DNA of 6,074 nt. Source: WHSM01 sp050701695. GTDB taxonomy: Bacteria > Actinomycetota > Actinomycetes > Mycobacteriales > Micromonosporaceae. The stretch covers positions 1 to 6,074 of the forward strand of contig JBOGDE010000346.1 of NCBI GenBank assembly GCA_050701695.1, in the 5' to 3' direction. The notes beneath the pieces were generated by a model, which saw only the letters and a program-made list of their open reading frames with translations, was not told where the DNA came from and did not search any database. Shown piece by piece: positions 1-5,325 of this stretch (its first letter is position 1; each line of letters begins with the position of its first letter). The position numbers and the translations under genes are program-made.

Positions 1-481
1 CCGCGCCATGACCACGCCGCCCCGCGGGGAATCGCCTACCAGGCAACACATCCAACTTCTGCCGCACCACGAGCACGGCCGCACGAACCCCGAAGATCAG
101 ACAAAGAACGCTTCGCGAAAATCGGCGCTAGGGGACGCACCGGGCGATGTTCCGGCTTCCGGGTCGGCTGCTCGACCTGGGTGTGGCCGAGCCGTACTGC
201 GTGGGCACACCGGCCTGAACAGGACCCTGCCGAGGTGCCCGCATCACTCGGTAGTCACGGCCGTGTAGTGGATCTTCGGCTCCGATGGTGCTCGGACGCC
301 GGCTATCCCGGCGGATTTCTTGCACGGTTCCAGCACACCAGCCCGGCACACCCTGCAGGATCGGAAACGACAGGCAGAGTCCAGGGCCCGGACCTGCTGA
401 TACTCACCGGCACAAAACAACGGCGCACCGGACTGAACCGATACGCCGTCACGCATAGTTACTATCTTGAGCCCGTGCAAC
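1..481. other. gene-poor segment left of a tRNA-derived att site, probable end of an integrated element
   Basis: I see no convincing gene here. One plus-strand frame stays open from the window edge to 606, but its peptide is rich in Arg, Pro, Gly and Ser, shows no domain, and runs straight through the tRNA fragment and the hairpin, so openness probably reflects base composition only. A near-direct repeat occurs at 205-220 and 423-438 (GC-A/G-CACCGG-C/A-CTGAAC, 14 of 16 identical), and a small palindrome ATAGTTACTAT lies at 455-465, an AT-rich spot in GC-rich DNA just before the tRNA fragment. These could be integrase or excisionase sites, but that is inference. If the fragment is a right-hand attachment site, this stretch belongs to the element and an intact tRNA-Arg lies further left, outside the window. 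Confidence 0.45.
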
Positions 482-523
482 CTACGGATCAGAAGGTTAG
501 GGGTTCGAATCCCTTCGGGCGCG
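482..523 (+). repeat. 3' half of tRNA-Arg(ACG), likely attachment site of an integrative element
   Basis: The sequence reads as the 3' part of a tRNA: anticodon loop CTACGGA (482-488, anticodon ACG), 3' anticodon stem TCAGA (489-493), variable loop AGGTT, T-stem AGGGG (499-503), T-loop TTCGAAT (504-510), T-stem CCCTT (511-515), 3' acceptor strand CGGGCGC (516-522) and discriminator G. The bases before 482 (GTGCAAC) do not pair with TCAGA, and no D-arm or acceptor 5' strand (GCGCCCG expected) is found upstream, so this is not a functional tRNA. Site-specific integrases commonly use the 3' half of tRNA genes, restoring the tRNA at one end and leaving such a fragment at the other. The sharp break at the anticodon loop fits this. 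A decayed tRNA gene is the alternative. Confidence 0.85.
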
Positions 524-529
524 CAACGG

Positions 530-570
530 ATCAAGGCTGTGACCAGCGGAAACGCGGTCATGGCCTTGAT
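530..570. terminator. strong hairpin, possible bidirectional terminator
   Basis: The left arm 530-544 (ATCAAGGCTGTGACC) pairs with 556-570 (GGTCATGGCCTTGAT) through 13 Watson-Crick pairs and two G-U pairs. After a bulged A, GCG/CGC continues the stem to a GAAA tetraloop (549-552). It begins 6 nt after the tRNA discriminator base, where a tRNA terminator is expected, and on the minus strand it lies 25 nt beyond the stop of the reductase gene, so it could end transcripts from both sides. There is no good T-run on either side, as is common in high-GC actinomycetes. Confidence 0.7.
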
Positions 571-594
571 TGCTTCCCGCAGAGTGGCGTGAGG

Positions 595-1818
595 TCAGTT
601 CGCTGAGCGCCGCGGGTCGGTGAGTCGATCTGGGTTGATCGGCAGGCCGTTTCGGATCAGCTCCTGCACCGGCGCGATGCCGTCGTCCCAGCGGTTGACG
701 TGCATCCCGGCGACTGTCCGTTCTCCGGTGAGCCAGAAGGCGTAGAAGGCGTCGGAGTCGAGGTCGCCGTGGGTGACGACGCGGTCGTAGCCGCCGGGCG
801 GGAACCAGCCGGTGAACTCCATGCCGATGTCGTACTGGTCGGTGTAGAAGTACGGAAGCCTGTCGTAGACCACGTTCTGACCGAGCATCGCCCGGGCGGC
901 GGCGGGTCCGCTGTTGACCGCGTTGGCCCAGTGCTCGACCCGGATCGGCCGCCGGTAGTGCGGATGGTGGACGTTGGCGACATCACCCGCGGCGTTGATG
1001 GCGGCGTCGTCGGTACGCAGTGACGCGTCGGTCACGATCCCGTTGTGGACGGCCAGACCAGCCTGTGCGGCGAGTGCGGTGTTGGGCGTGGCCCCGACGC
1101 CGACGACGACGGTCTCGGCGGGGATCACGTCGCCGTCACCGGTGACCACGGCCGCGACCCGGCCGTTGTCGGCCCGGAGTTCGGAGACGGTGGTACGCAG
1201 GCGCAGGTCGACGCCGTGGCGCCGGTGCAGGTCGGCGAAGTAGCCGCCCATCTCGGTGCCGAGCGCGGCCAGCAGGGGCGCGGTCTGTGGTTCGACGACG
1301 GTGACGGGGCAGCCGTGCGCGTGCGCGGCGGCGGCGGTTTCCAGGCCGATCCATCCGGCGCCGATCACGGCGACCGGGCCGCCGGCCCGTAGCGCGTCGC
1401 GGAGGCGTTCGGAGTCCTCGATGCGGCGCAGGTGGTGGACGCCGTCGAGGTCGGCGCCGGGGACGTTGAGGCGGCGGGGGGAGGAGCCGGTGGCCAGCAG
1501 CAGCTTGGTGTAGCCGATCCGCTCGCCGCCGTCGAGTTCGACCTGGTGCCGGTCGCGGTGGATCGCGGTGACCCGTCGCCCGACCCGCAGCTGTACGGAT
1601 TGTGCGTCGTACCAGGTCTCGTCGTGGACGTACAGCTTCGATCTGTCGTCCTTGCCGAGCAGGTACCCCTTGGACAGCGGGGGCCGCTCGTACGGCCGCT
1701 CGACTTCCTCCCCGACGAGGATCACGTGGCCGGTGAAGCCTTCTTCGCGCAGGGTTTCGGCTGCCTTCGCGCCGGTGAGGCCGGCGCCGACTATGACGTA
1801 CGTGTGCTCGGTAGCCAC
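595..1818 (-). CDS. FAD-dependent NAD(P)H reductase, ferredoxin/rhodocoxin reductase family
   Basis: A 407-residue protein, normal length for the family that passes electrons from NAD(P)H through FAD to a ferredoxin (P450 and dioxygenase reductases such as RhoB/BphA4). Visible motifs: N-terminal FAD-binding GAGLTGAKAA near residue 11, RPYERPPLSK (41-50), ATGSSPR (109-115), NAD-binding VIGAGWIGLE (151-160), GVGATPNT (240-247), AAGDV (276-280), EHWANA (295-300), then a C-terminal reductase domain with YFYTDQYD. The start is GTG at 1818, preceded by AGGAG with 6-nt spacing and directly before VATEHTYVIVGAG; the frame stays open much further upstream only as antisense of folE. It is the last gene of the operon, 17 nt after folE. 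No ferredoxin, P450 or oxygenase gene is adjacent, so the acceptor is unknown. Family is clear; substrate is not. Confidence 0.95.
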   Translation of the reverse strand: MATEHTYVIVGAGLTGAKAAETLREEGFTGHVILVGEEVERPYERPPLSKGYLLGKDDRSKLYVHDETWYDAQSVQLRVGRRVTAIHRDRHQVELDGGERIGYTKLLLATGSSPRRLNVPGADLDGVHHLRRIEDSERLRDALRAGGPVAVIGAGWIGLETAAAAHAHGCPVTVVEPQTAPLLAALGTEMGGYFADLHRRHGVDLRLRTTVSELRADNGRVAAVVTGDGDVIPAETVVVGVGATPNTALAAQAGLAVHNGIVTDASLRTDDAAINAAGDVANVHHPHYRRPIRVEHWANAVNSGPAAARAMLGQNVVYDRLPYFYTDQYDIGMEFTGWFPPGGYDRVVTHGDLDSDAFYAFWLTGERTVAGMHVNRWDDGIAPVQELIRNGLPINPDRLTDPRRSAN

Positions 1819-1835
1819 GGATCGCTCCTGGTGGG

Positions 1836-2477
1836 TTAGGCGCCGGAGCCGGCGAGGGAGAAGAACTCCTGCCGGGAGCGCGGGTCGTCGCGGAGCAGCC
1901 CGTGCAGCGCGGAGGTGACCGTACGGGAGCCGGTGGCGCGTACGCCGCGCAGCGACATGCACAGGTGTTCGGCCTCGACCACCACCCCGACTCCCTTCGG
2001 CGCCAGCTGCACATCGAGCCAGTCCGCGACCTGCTTGGTGAGCCGCTCCTGCACCTGCAGGTCCCGGGCGAACAGCTCGACGACCCGGGCGAGCTTGGAC
2101 AGCCCGAGGATGCGCGCGCCCGGCAGGTAGCCGACGTGGGCGACGCCGTGGAACGGCAGGAGGTGGTGTTCGCAGAGCGACTGCACCGGGATGTCCCGGG
2201 CGAGCACCAGCTCGTCGTACCCCTCGTCGTTGGGGAACGTGGTCAGGTTGAACTCGCGGGGGGTGAGCAGCTCGGCGTAGGCCTGGGCGACCCGGCGCGG
2301 GGTGTCGGCGAGGTGCGCCGACGATGGGTCCCGACCCAGGGCGGTAAGCAGGTCGGCCACCGCGCGTTCGGCGGCCGGCAGGTCCAGCGTGTCTCGCTCG
2401 TGGACCGCGTGCAGGCGCCGGTGGTGACTGTCGGGCGCCGTGGGCTCGCTCGGCCGGTGGGCTTGCGAGGTGCTCAC
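1836..2477 (-). CDS. folE: GTP cyclohydrolase I
   Basis: A 213-residue cytosolic enzyme that converts GTP to 7,8-dihydroneopterin triphosphate, the first step of tetrahydrofolate and other pterin pathways. The catalytic zinc ligands are all present: Cys102 and His105 in LCEHHLLPFHG, and Cys173 in EHLCMSLRG. Other family signatures are GLSKLARVVELFARD (125-139), QVQERLT (141-147), RGVRATGSRT (177-186) and the C-terminal RQEFFSL. Residues 1-33 are a poorly conserved extension. The start chosen is GTG at 2477, which overlaps the DoxX gene's stop as GTGA, with AGAGG 10 nt upstream; translational coupling is likely. No other folate gene (folP, folB, folK) is nearby, so this could be a second, conditionally expressed copy. 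That idea is inference; the enzyme identity is secure. Confidence 0.97.
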   Translation of the reverse strand: MSTSQAHRPSEPTAPDSHHRRLHAVHERDTLDLPAAERAVADLLTALGRDPSSAHLADTPRRVAQAYAELLTPREFNLTTFPNDEGYDELVLARDIPVQSLCEHHLLPFHGVAHVGYLPGARILGLSKLARVVELFARDLQVQERLTKQVADWLDVQLAPKGVGVVVEAEHLCMSLRGVRATGSRTVTSALHGLLRDDPRSRQEFFSLAGSGA

Positions 2478-2911
2478 GCCGGGTCCGCCTCTCGGGGGGC
2501 GGCGTGGCGGGTGGCGAGGCGGGCCAGCGCCACGGCGGCGACGAGCAGGCCGAAGTCGCGCAGCGCGATGTCGTAGAACCCGGGGATGGTGAGCAGGTTG
2601 ACGATGATCCCGGCCAGCCACCCAGCGACCAGCCAGCCACCGAACCGCGGCGCCAGCGCCACCACGACGCCCGCGATCACCTCGACCACGCCAACGGCGT
2701 ACATCGCCTGCTGCGCGGTGCCCGGGACGATGCCGTCGATCCACGGGGCGAGATAACGCGGCCAGTCGGCGAGCAGGTTGGTGAACTTGTCGAGCCCGAA
2801 CAGGATGGGCGCCACCGTGAAGGTGGTGCGCAACGCTAGGTACGCCTGGGACGCCGGGTCCGCCAGCGCGGCACGAGGGGAAGTTCCCGGGCGGGAGAGC
2901 TGAGTGGCCAT
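2474..2911 (-). CDS. DoxX-like four-helix membrane protein
   Basis: A 145-residue protein with four hydrophobic stretches: about 27-40, 69-87, 90-109 and 118-133. It has the DoxX-like arrangement: RTTFTVAPILFGLDKFTN in the first segment, a WPRYLAPW loop, GVVEVIAGVVVAL in the second, and a short Arg-rich cytoplasmic tail. DoxX proteins are inner-membrane proteins linked in various bacteria to quinone and thiol redox or oxidative-stress systems; the biochemical role of this one cannot be read from sequence. It is first in the operon and overlaps folE by 4 nt. The start is ambiguous: AGGAGG (2916-2921) is followed by ATGATG, and I prefer the second ATG (2911) because spacing is 4 nt rather than 1. 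A TTG at 2932 is in frame but lies upstream of the Shine-Dalgarno sequence and near the predicted transcription start. Confidence 0.85.
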   Translation of the reverse strand: MATQLSRPGTSPRAALADPASQAYLALRTTFTVAPILFGLDKFTNLLADWPRYLAPWIDGIVPGTAQQAMYAVGVVEVIAGVVVALAPRFGGWLVAGWLAGIIVNLLTIPGFYDIALRDFGLLVAAVALARLATRHAAPREADPA

Positions 2912-2929
2912 CATTCCTCCTTCTATCGA

Positions 2930-2941
2930 CAACTCCTGTTA
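2930..2941. promoter_or_regulatory. candidate operator 2, CAAC-N4-GTTA dyad
   Basis: CAACTCCTGTTA is a near-perfect dyad (CAAC then GTTA instead of GTTG) lying at the predicted transcription start of the DoxX operon and next to the -10. It resembles the dyad at 2969-2980; together the arms 2930-2943 and 2967-2980 also form a larger inverted repeat with 11 of 14 positions matching. A repressor bound here would block initiation. Confidence 0.45.
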
Positions 2942-2971
2942 ACGTTAGAGCTGACATTGCAATTTAGTCAA
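2942..2971 (-). promoter_or_regulatory. predicted housekeeping-type promoter of the DoxX-folE-reductase operon
   Basis: On the minus strand, TTGACT (2971-2966) and TAACGT (2947-2942) are separated by 18 nt. This is near the -35 consensus TTGACA and fits the actinobacterial -10 TAnnnT. Transcription would begin around 2935, giving a short leader with AGGAGG before the ATG at 2911. It sits in the only AT-rich stretch of this part of the window. Confidence 0.65.
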
Positions 2972-2979
2972 CACAAGTT
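2951..2979 (+). promoter_or_regulatory. possible regulator promoter giving a near-leaderless transcript
   Basis: CTGACA (2951-2956) matches five of six bases of TTGACA and is followed 17 nt later by CAAGTT (2974-2979), a weak -10. Transcription would begin about 2985-2988, at or just before the ATG at 2989. There is no usable Shine-Dalgarno sequence, which agrees with a leaderless start. The -10 would lie inside operator 1, which would permit autoregulation. The -10 match is poor. Confidence 0.35.
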
Positions 2980-2980
2980 G
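2969..2980. promoter_or_regulatory. candidate operator 1, CAAC-N4-GTTG dyad
   Basis: CAACACAAGTTG is a perfect CAAC/GTTG dyad overlapping the -35 of the DoxX operon promoter and lying just before the regulator's start codon, where it could repress both directions. Its centre is 39 nt from that of the second dyad. From memory, cyanobacterial SufR binds CAAC-N6-GTTG; the half-sites agree but the spacer here is 4, so the link is suggestive only. Confidence 0.5.
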
Positions 2981-2988
2981 GTTTTAGG

Positions 2989-3702
2989 ATGGCAGAGGTC
3001 GAAGCGGCCCGGACGGCACAGCTGGCAGCGGTGGCGGCGCTGGAGGAGCCCACGCGGCGGCGGGTGTACGAGCACGTCGCGCGTCAGCCCGTGCCGGTGA
3101 GCCGGGAGGACGTGGCGGAGGCACTGGGGCTGGCGCGAAGCACGGCGGCGTTTCACCTGGACCGGCTCGCCGGGGCGGGGCTGCTCGAGGTGGTGTACGA
3201 GCGGCGTACCGGCCGCAGCGGCCCCGGCGCGGGGCGGCCGTCGAAGCTGTACCACCGCTCCGACGTGCAGGTCACCGTGTCGCTGCCGGAGCGCCGCTAC
3301 GACCTGGCGGGGCGGCTCCTGGCCGCAGCCGTCGACGAGTCCGCCCGCACCGGGGAACCAGCCCGCCGGCTGCTGCAGCGACAGGCCCGTGAGCTGGGCC
3401 GCGAACTGGGCCGGGCCGGCGTTGATGCGGCGGCCGACGACGAGGCGAAGGCAATGGCGGCGCTGGAGGTGTACGGATTCGAGCCCCGGCCCACCGGCGA
3501 GGCGATCGTGCTCGGCAACTGCCCGTTCCACGCTCTTGCCGCCGCGCACACCGACCTGGTGTGCGGGATGAACCTGTGCCTGCTCGACGGGCTCCTGGAA
3601 GGGCTCGCCGCCACTGGCCTGGGCGCGCGGTTGGACCCCCGGCCGGGTCGCTGCTGCGTACGGATCGAACCGGACCCCGATCGGGCCGCCGCCTCGGCTT
3701 GA
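2989..3702 (+). CDS. SufR-like winged-helix regulator with Cys-rich C-terminal domain
   Basis: A 237-residue ArsR/SufR-type DNA-binding protein. Residues 17-66 form a helix-turn-helix (LEEPTRRRVYEHV, then VSREDVAEALGLARSTAAFHLDRLAGAGLL), with a wing at about 70-91 (RRTGRSGPGAGRPSKLYHRS). The C-terminal half has GNCPFHALAAAHTDLVCGMN followed by NLC and GRCC: Cys178, His181, Cys192, Cys197, Cys222 and Cys223. This pattern is like the region of SufR repressors that holds an iron-sulfur cluster, so a cluster- or redox-sensing repressor is likely; metal binding is inferred, not shown. It is transcribed divergently from the DoxX-folE-reductase operon across a 77-nt gap with two shared dyads, which suggests control of that operon and of itself. 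ATG 2989 is the first start after an in-frame stop at 2965. A general ArsR-type or thiol sensor is the alternative. Confidence 0.9.
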   Translation: MAEVEAARTAQLAAVAALEEPTRRRVYEHVARQPVPVSREDVAEALGLARSTAAFHLDRLAGAGLLEVVYERRTGRSGPGAGRPSKLYHRSDVQVTVSLPERRYDLAGRLLAAAVDESARTGEPARRLLQRQARELGRELGRAGVDAAADDEAKAMAALEVYGFEPRPTGEAIVLGNCPFHALAAAHTDLVCGMNLCLLDGLLEGLAATGLGARLDPRPGRCCVRIEPDPDRAAASA

Positions 3703-3797
3703 CCCTGGGCGTCCGGTTTCACCGTTTCGGCAGCCGACGACCTGGGCGCCCCGCGATGCTGCCGGCCTGTGTGTCGAGGCACTGGTAGGTTTGGGTC

Positions 3798-3815
3798 GTG
3801 CGCGCGAGGGCGCAC
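3798..3815 (+). terminator. small hairpin in the gap after the regulator, possible weak terminator
   Basis: GTGCGC (3798-3803) and GCGCAC (3810-3815) form a perfect 6-bp stem around GCGAGG. It lies about 95 nt after the regulator stop with no T-run, within the 222-nt gap before the ankyrin gene. I see no clear promoter or small gene in that gap. Confidence 0.3.
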
Positions 3816-3924
3816 CCGGGTCCGCGGACAGGACGGAGTCCACCTCGCGATCGCCATCGGCGTACTCAATGCTGACGATCTCCTTGTCCGGCACATGCGG
3901 GCCTGCCGGCGACGAGGAGCCGTC

Positions 3925-4932
3925 ATGCCCCAACGTCTTGCACGCATCAACGTCGGTCAGCTCCACCGCCAGGCCAAGGAACTCCTCCAGGCCGCCAAGA
4001 GCGGGGATCTCACCGCGCTGGCGCGTATCCGCGCGGTGTCAGACCGGCTGATACTCGCTGCCGCACAACTGGCACTGGCGCGGGAGTACGGCTTTGACAG
4101 CTGGGCCAGGCTCAAGACCGAAGTTCAGCGTCGCGAGATCCTCGACAGCCTCGACAGCACCCGCCTTCGGGAGCTTCTGGCCGACCATCCCGAACTCGCC
4201 ATCGAGAAGATGCACGGCTGGTGCGACCACCCACTGGGCGCCACGCCACTGGGATATGTGGCGATGATGCGGTACGACACCATCGATGGGACCTGGCGAG
4301 ACGTCGAAGGCACCGGCGCGCTGGCTCGAGCACTGCTGGAGGCGGGTGCTCCGGTGGAGGGAGCACCCGGCGACCTAGAAACCCCGCTGATGACCGCAGC
4401 GAGCTACGGCGATGCTGAGGTCGCCAAGGTGCTGGTGGAGGCCGGGGCAAGCCTGACCGCAACCGCATCCCCGACGGCAGGCGGGGTGGCGAACGGAACG
4501 GCGCTGCGGCATGCCGCAGTGTTCGGGATGCACGAGGTCGCCGACGTCCTGCTCGCCGCGGGCGCCTCTGACCTCGTGCACGCCGCGGCCACAGGCTCGA
4601 TCACCGACATGCTGACCCCCGCGACGCCCGAGGCCGACCGAGTCGCCGCGCTGAGAATCGCCGCCGAACGTGGCCGGCTGAACGTCGTAGACGAGCTACT
4701 GGCGAGCGGCACACCCATCGACGGAGTGGACCGAGACGGCTCCACCGCCCTGCACGCCGCGGCCTACAGCGGGAGAGCCGACAGCGTTGCGCACCTTCTC
4801 CACGCCGGCGCCGATCCCTCCCGTCGCGACACCCGATTCCACAGCACCCCGCTCGGATGGTGCCGTCACCGACGTAGTGAGGTCGGCGCTGGTCAAGGGC
4901 ACGATGAGGTCGAACGGCTCCTGGCGCCGTAG
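3925..4932 (+). CDS. ankyrin-repeat protein
   Basis: A 335-residue soluble protein with no signal peptide. Residues 10-70 (HRQAKELLQAAKSGD, then LAAAQLALAREYGFDSWARLKTEV) match an N-terminal helical module that I recognise from actinobacterial ankyrin proteins. Ankyrin-like repeats follow at about 104-145, 151-178 (ETPLMTAASYGDAEVAKVLVEAGA), 190-215 (GTALRHAAVFGMHEVADVLLAAGA), a short one at 216-232, 238-266, 271-299 (STALHAAAYSGRADSVAHLLHAGADPS) and a last one at 305-334 carrying an insertion before GHDEVERLLAP. Ankyrin repeats bind other proteins; the partner is unknown. The start is the ATG at 3925 because AGGAG lies 5 nt upstream and the N-terminal module begins there; the frame is open back to 3769 without domain content. 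It stands alone between a regulator on the same strand and a decayed minus-strand cluster. Confidence 0.9.
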   Translation: MPQRLARINVGQLHRQAKELLQAAKSGDLTALARIRAVSDRLILAAAQLALAREYGFDSWARLKTEVQRREILDSLDSTRLRELLADHPELAIEKMHGWCDHPLGATPLGYVAMMRYDTIDGTWRDVEGTGALARALLEAGAPVEGAPGDLETPLMTAASYGDAEVAKVLVEAGASLTATASPTAGGVANGTALRHAAVFGMHEVADVLLAAGASDLVHAAATGSITDMLTPATPEADRVAALRIAAERGRLNVVDELLASGTPIDGVDRDGSTALHAAAYSGRADSVAHLLHAGADPSRRDTRFHSTPLGWCRHRRSEVGAGQGHDEVERLLAP

Positions 4933-5074
4933 CGAACGACGCCCCGGGAGACGTTCCGAGACGGTAGGAATTGCGCATGACGCGCCGCTTCACCGGGTAG
5001 CCGCGCAGGGTGAACGCGGTCTCCAGGCCGGCGAATCCGCCGCCGAGGATCACAGCGCGCGGGCGCGCGAGCAT
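4933..5074 (-). pseudogene. N-terminal stump of an NDH-2/SQR-like FAD/NAD(P) oxidoreductase
   Basis: The start is well preserved: AGGAGG (5079-5084) 4 nt before ATG 5074, then MLARPRAVILGGGFAGLETAF, a typical N-terminal FAD-binding Rossmann motif (GGGFAGLE) of type II NADH dehydrogenases and sulfide:quinone reductases. After TLRGY (about residue 25) the similarity weakens; VMRNSYRL could be a distorted version of the second strand region of that family. The frame then runs into the antisense of the ankyrin gene, so the remaining roughly 350 residues are missing. The ankyrin stop codon abuts the relic, so a deletion or insertion joined the two. It is the last member of the minus-strand cluster, 52 nt after the dehydrogenase stump. 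Confidence 0.75.
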
Positions 5075-5125
5075 TGCCCCTCCTCTCGGGACACACGCCG
5101 CCAGGTCAGCTGCGGCGCTGCCGCG

Positions 5126-5290
5126 TCACCTCAGGCAGTCGCCGAGCTGGTCGGCGCACGCCTTGCCATCGGCGCCGAGCACGTCGGCGATCACCACGTT
5201 GGCGCCCTCCGCGACGAACGCCGCGACGATCGCGGCGCCGATGCCACGGGCACCGCTGGTCACGATCGCGGTCTTCGCGTACAACTCCAT
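5126..5290 (-). pseudogene. truncated short-chain dehydrogenase, N-terminal 54 residues
   Basis: AGGAG (5296-5300) precedes ATG 5290 by 5 nt, followed by MELYAKTAIVTSGARGIGAA and VAEGANVVIADV, the nucleotide-binding start of a short-chain dehydrogenase/reductase. The glycine motif reads TSGARGIG where TGGARGIG is usual. The frame ends at TGA 5126 after ADQLGDCLR; the catalytic Ser, Tyr and Lys of a roughly 250-residue enzyme are absent, and no continuation is seen in other frames before the next start at 5074. It therefore cannot be an active dehydrogenase. It follows the CBS-BON gene by 35 nt and was probably in the same operon. The short peptide may still be translated, but a function is unlikely. 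Confidence 0.85.
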
Positions 5291-5325
5291 CGTTGCTCCT
5301 CGGGGTCTCCCCACCAGGACAGCGG

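Noticed and set aside
244..561. Minus-strand ORF of 105 codons containing CAPEGIRTPNLLIRR
   Set aside because: That peptide is the well-known false translation of the reverse strand of a tRNA 3' half; the remainder shows no domain.
1..606. Long open plus-strand frame entering from the left edge
   Set aside because: It reads through the tRNA fragment (KVRGSNPFGR, another typical false tRNA peptide) and the hairpin, and has no integrase or other recognisable motif.
1902..2576. 224-codon plus-strand ORF
   Set aside because: Antisense shadow of folE, which has clear catalytic motifs.
595..2640. 681-codon version of the reductase ORF
   Set aside because: Upstream of GTG 1818 the frame is antisense or out of frame to folE and DoxX and is Arg/Pro-rich; the Shine-Dalgarno and FAD motif place the start at 1818.
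3769..3924. N-terminal extension of the ankyrin protein from ATG 3769
   Set aside because: No domain content, a hairpin lies within it, and ATG 3925 has a proper AGGAG.
2968..3966. 332-codon minus-strand ORF opposite the regulator
   Set aside because: Mostly antisense of the regulator. The first part (DKEIVSIEYADGDREVDSVLS) looks somewhat protein-like, but I recognise no family and see no ribosome binding site.
4601..5074. 157-codon minus-strand ORF taken as a full gene
   Set aside because: Only the first 25-47 codons resemble an oxidoreductase; the rest is antisense to ankyrin repeats.
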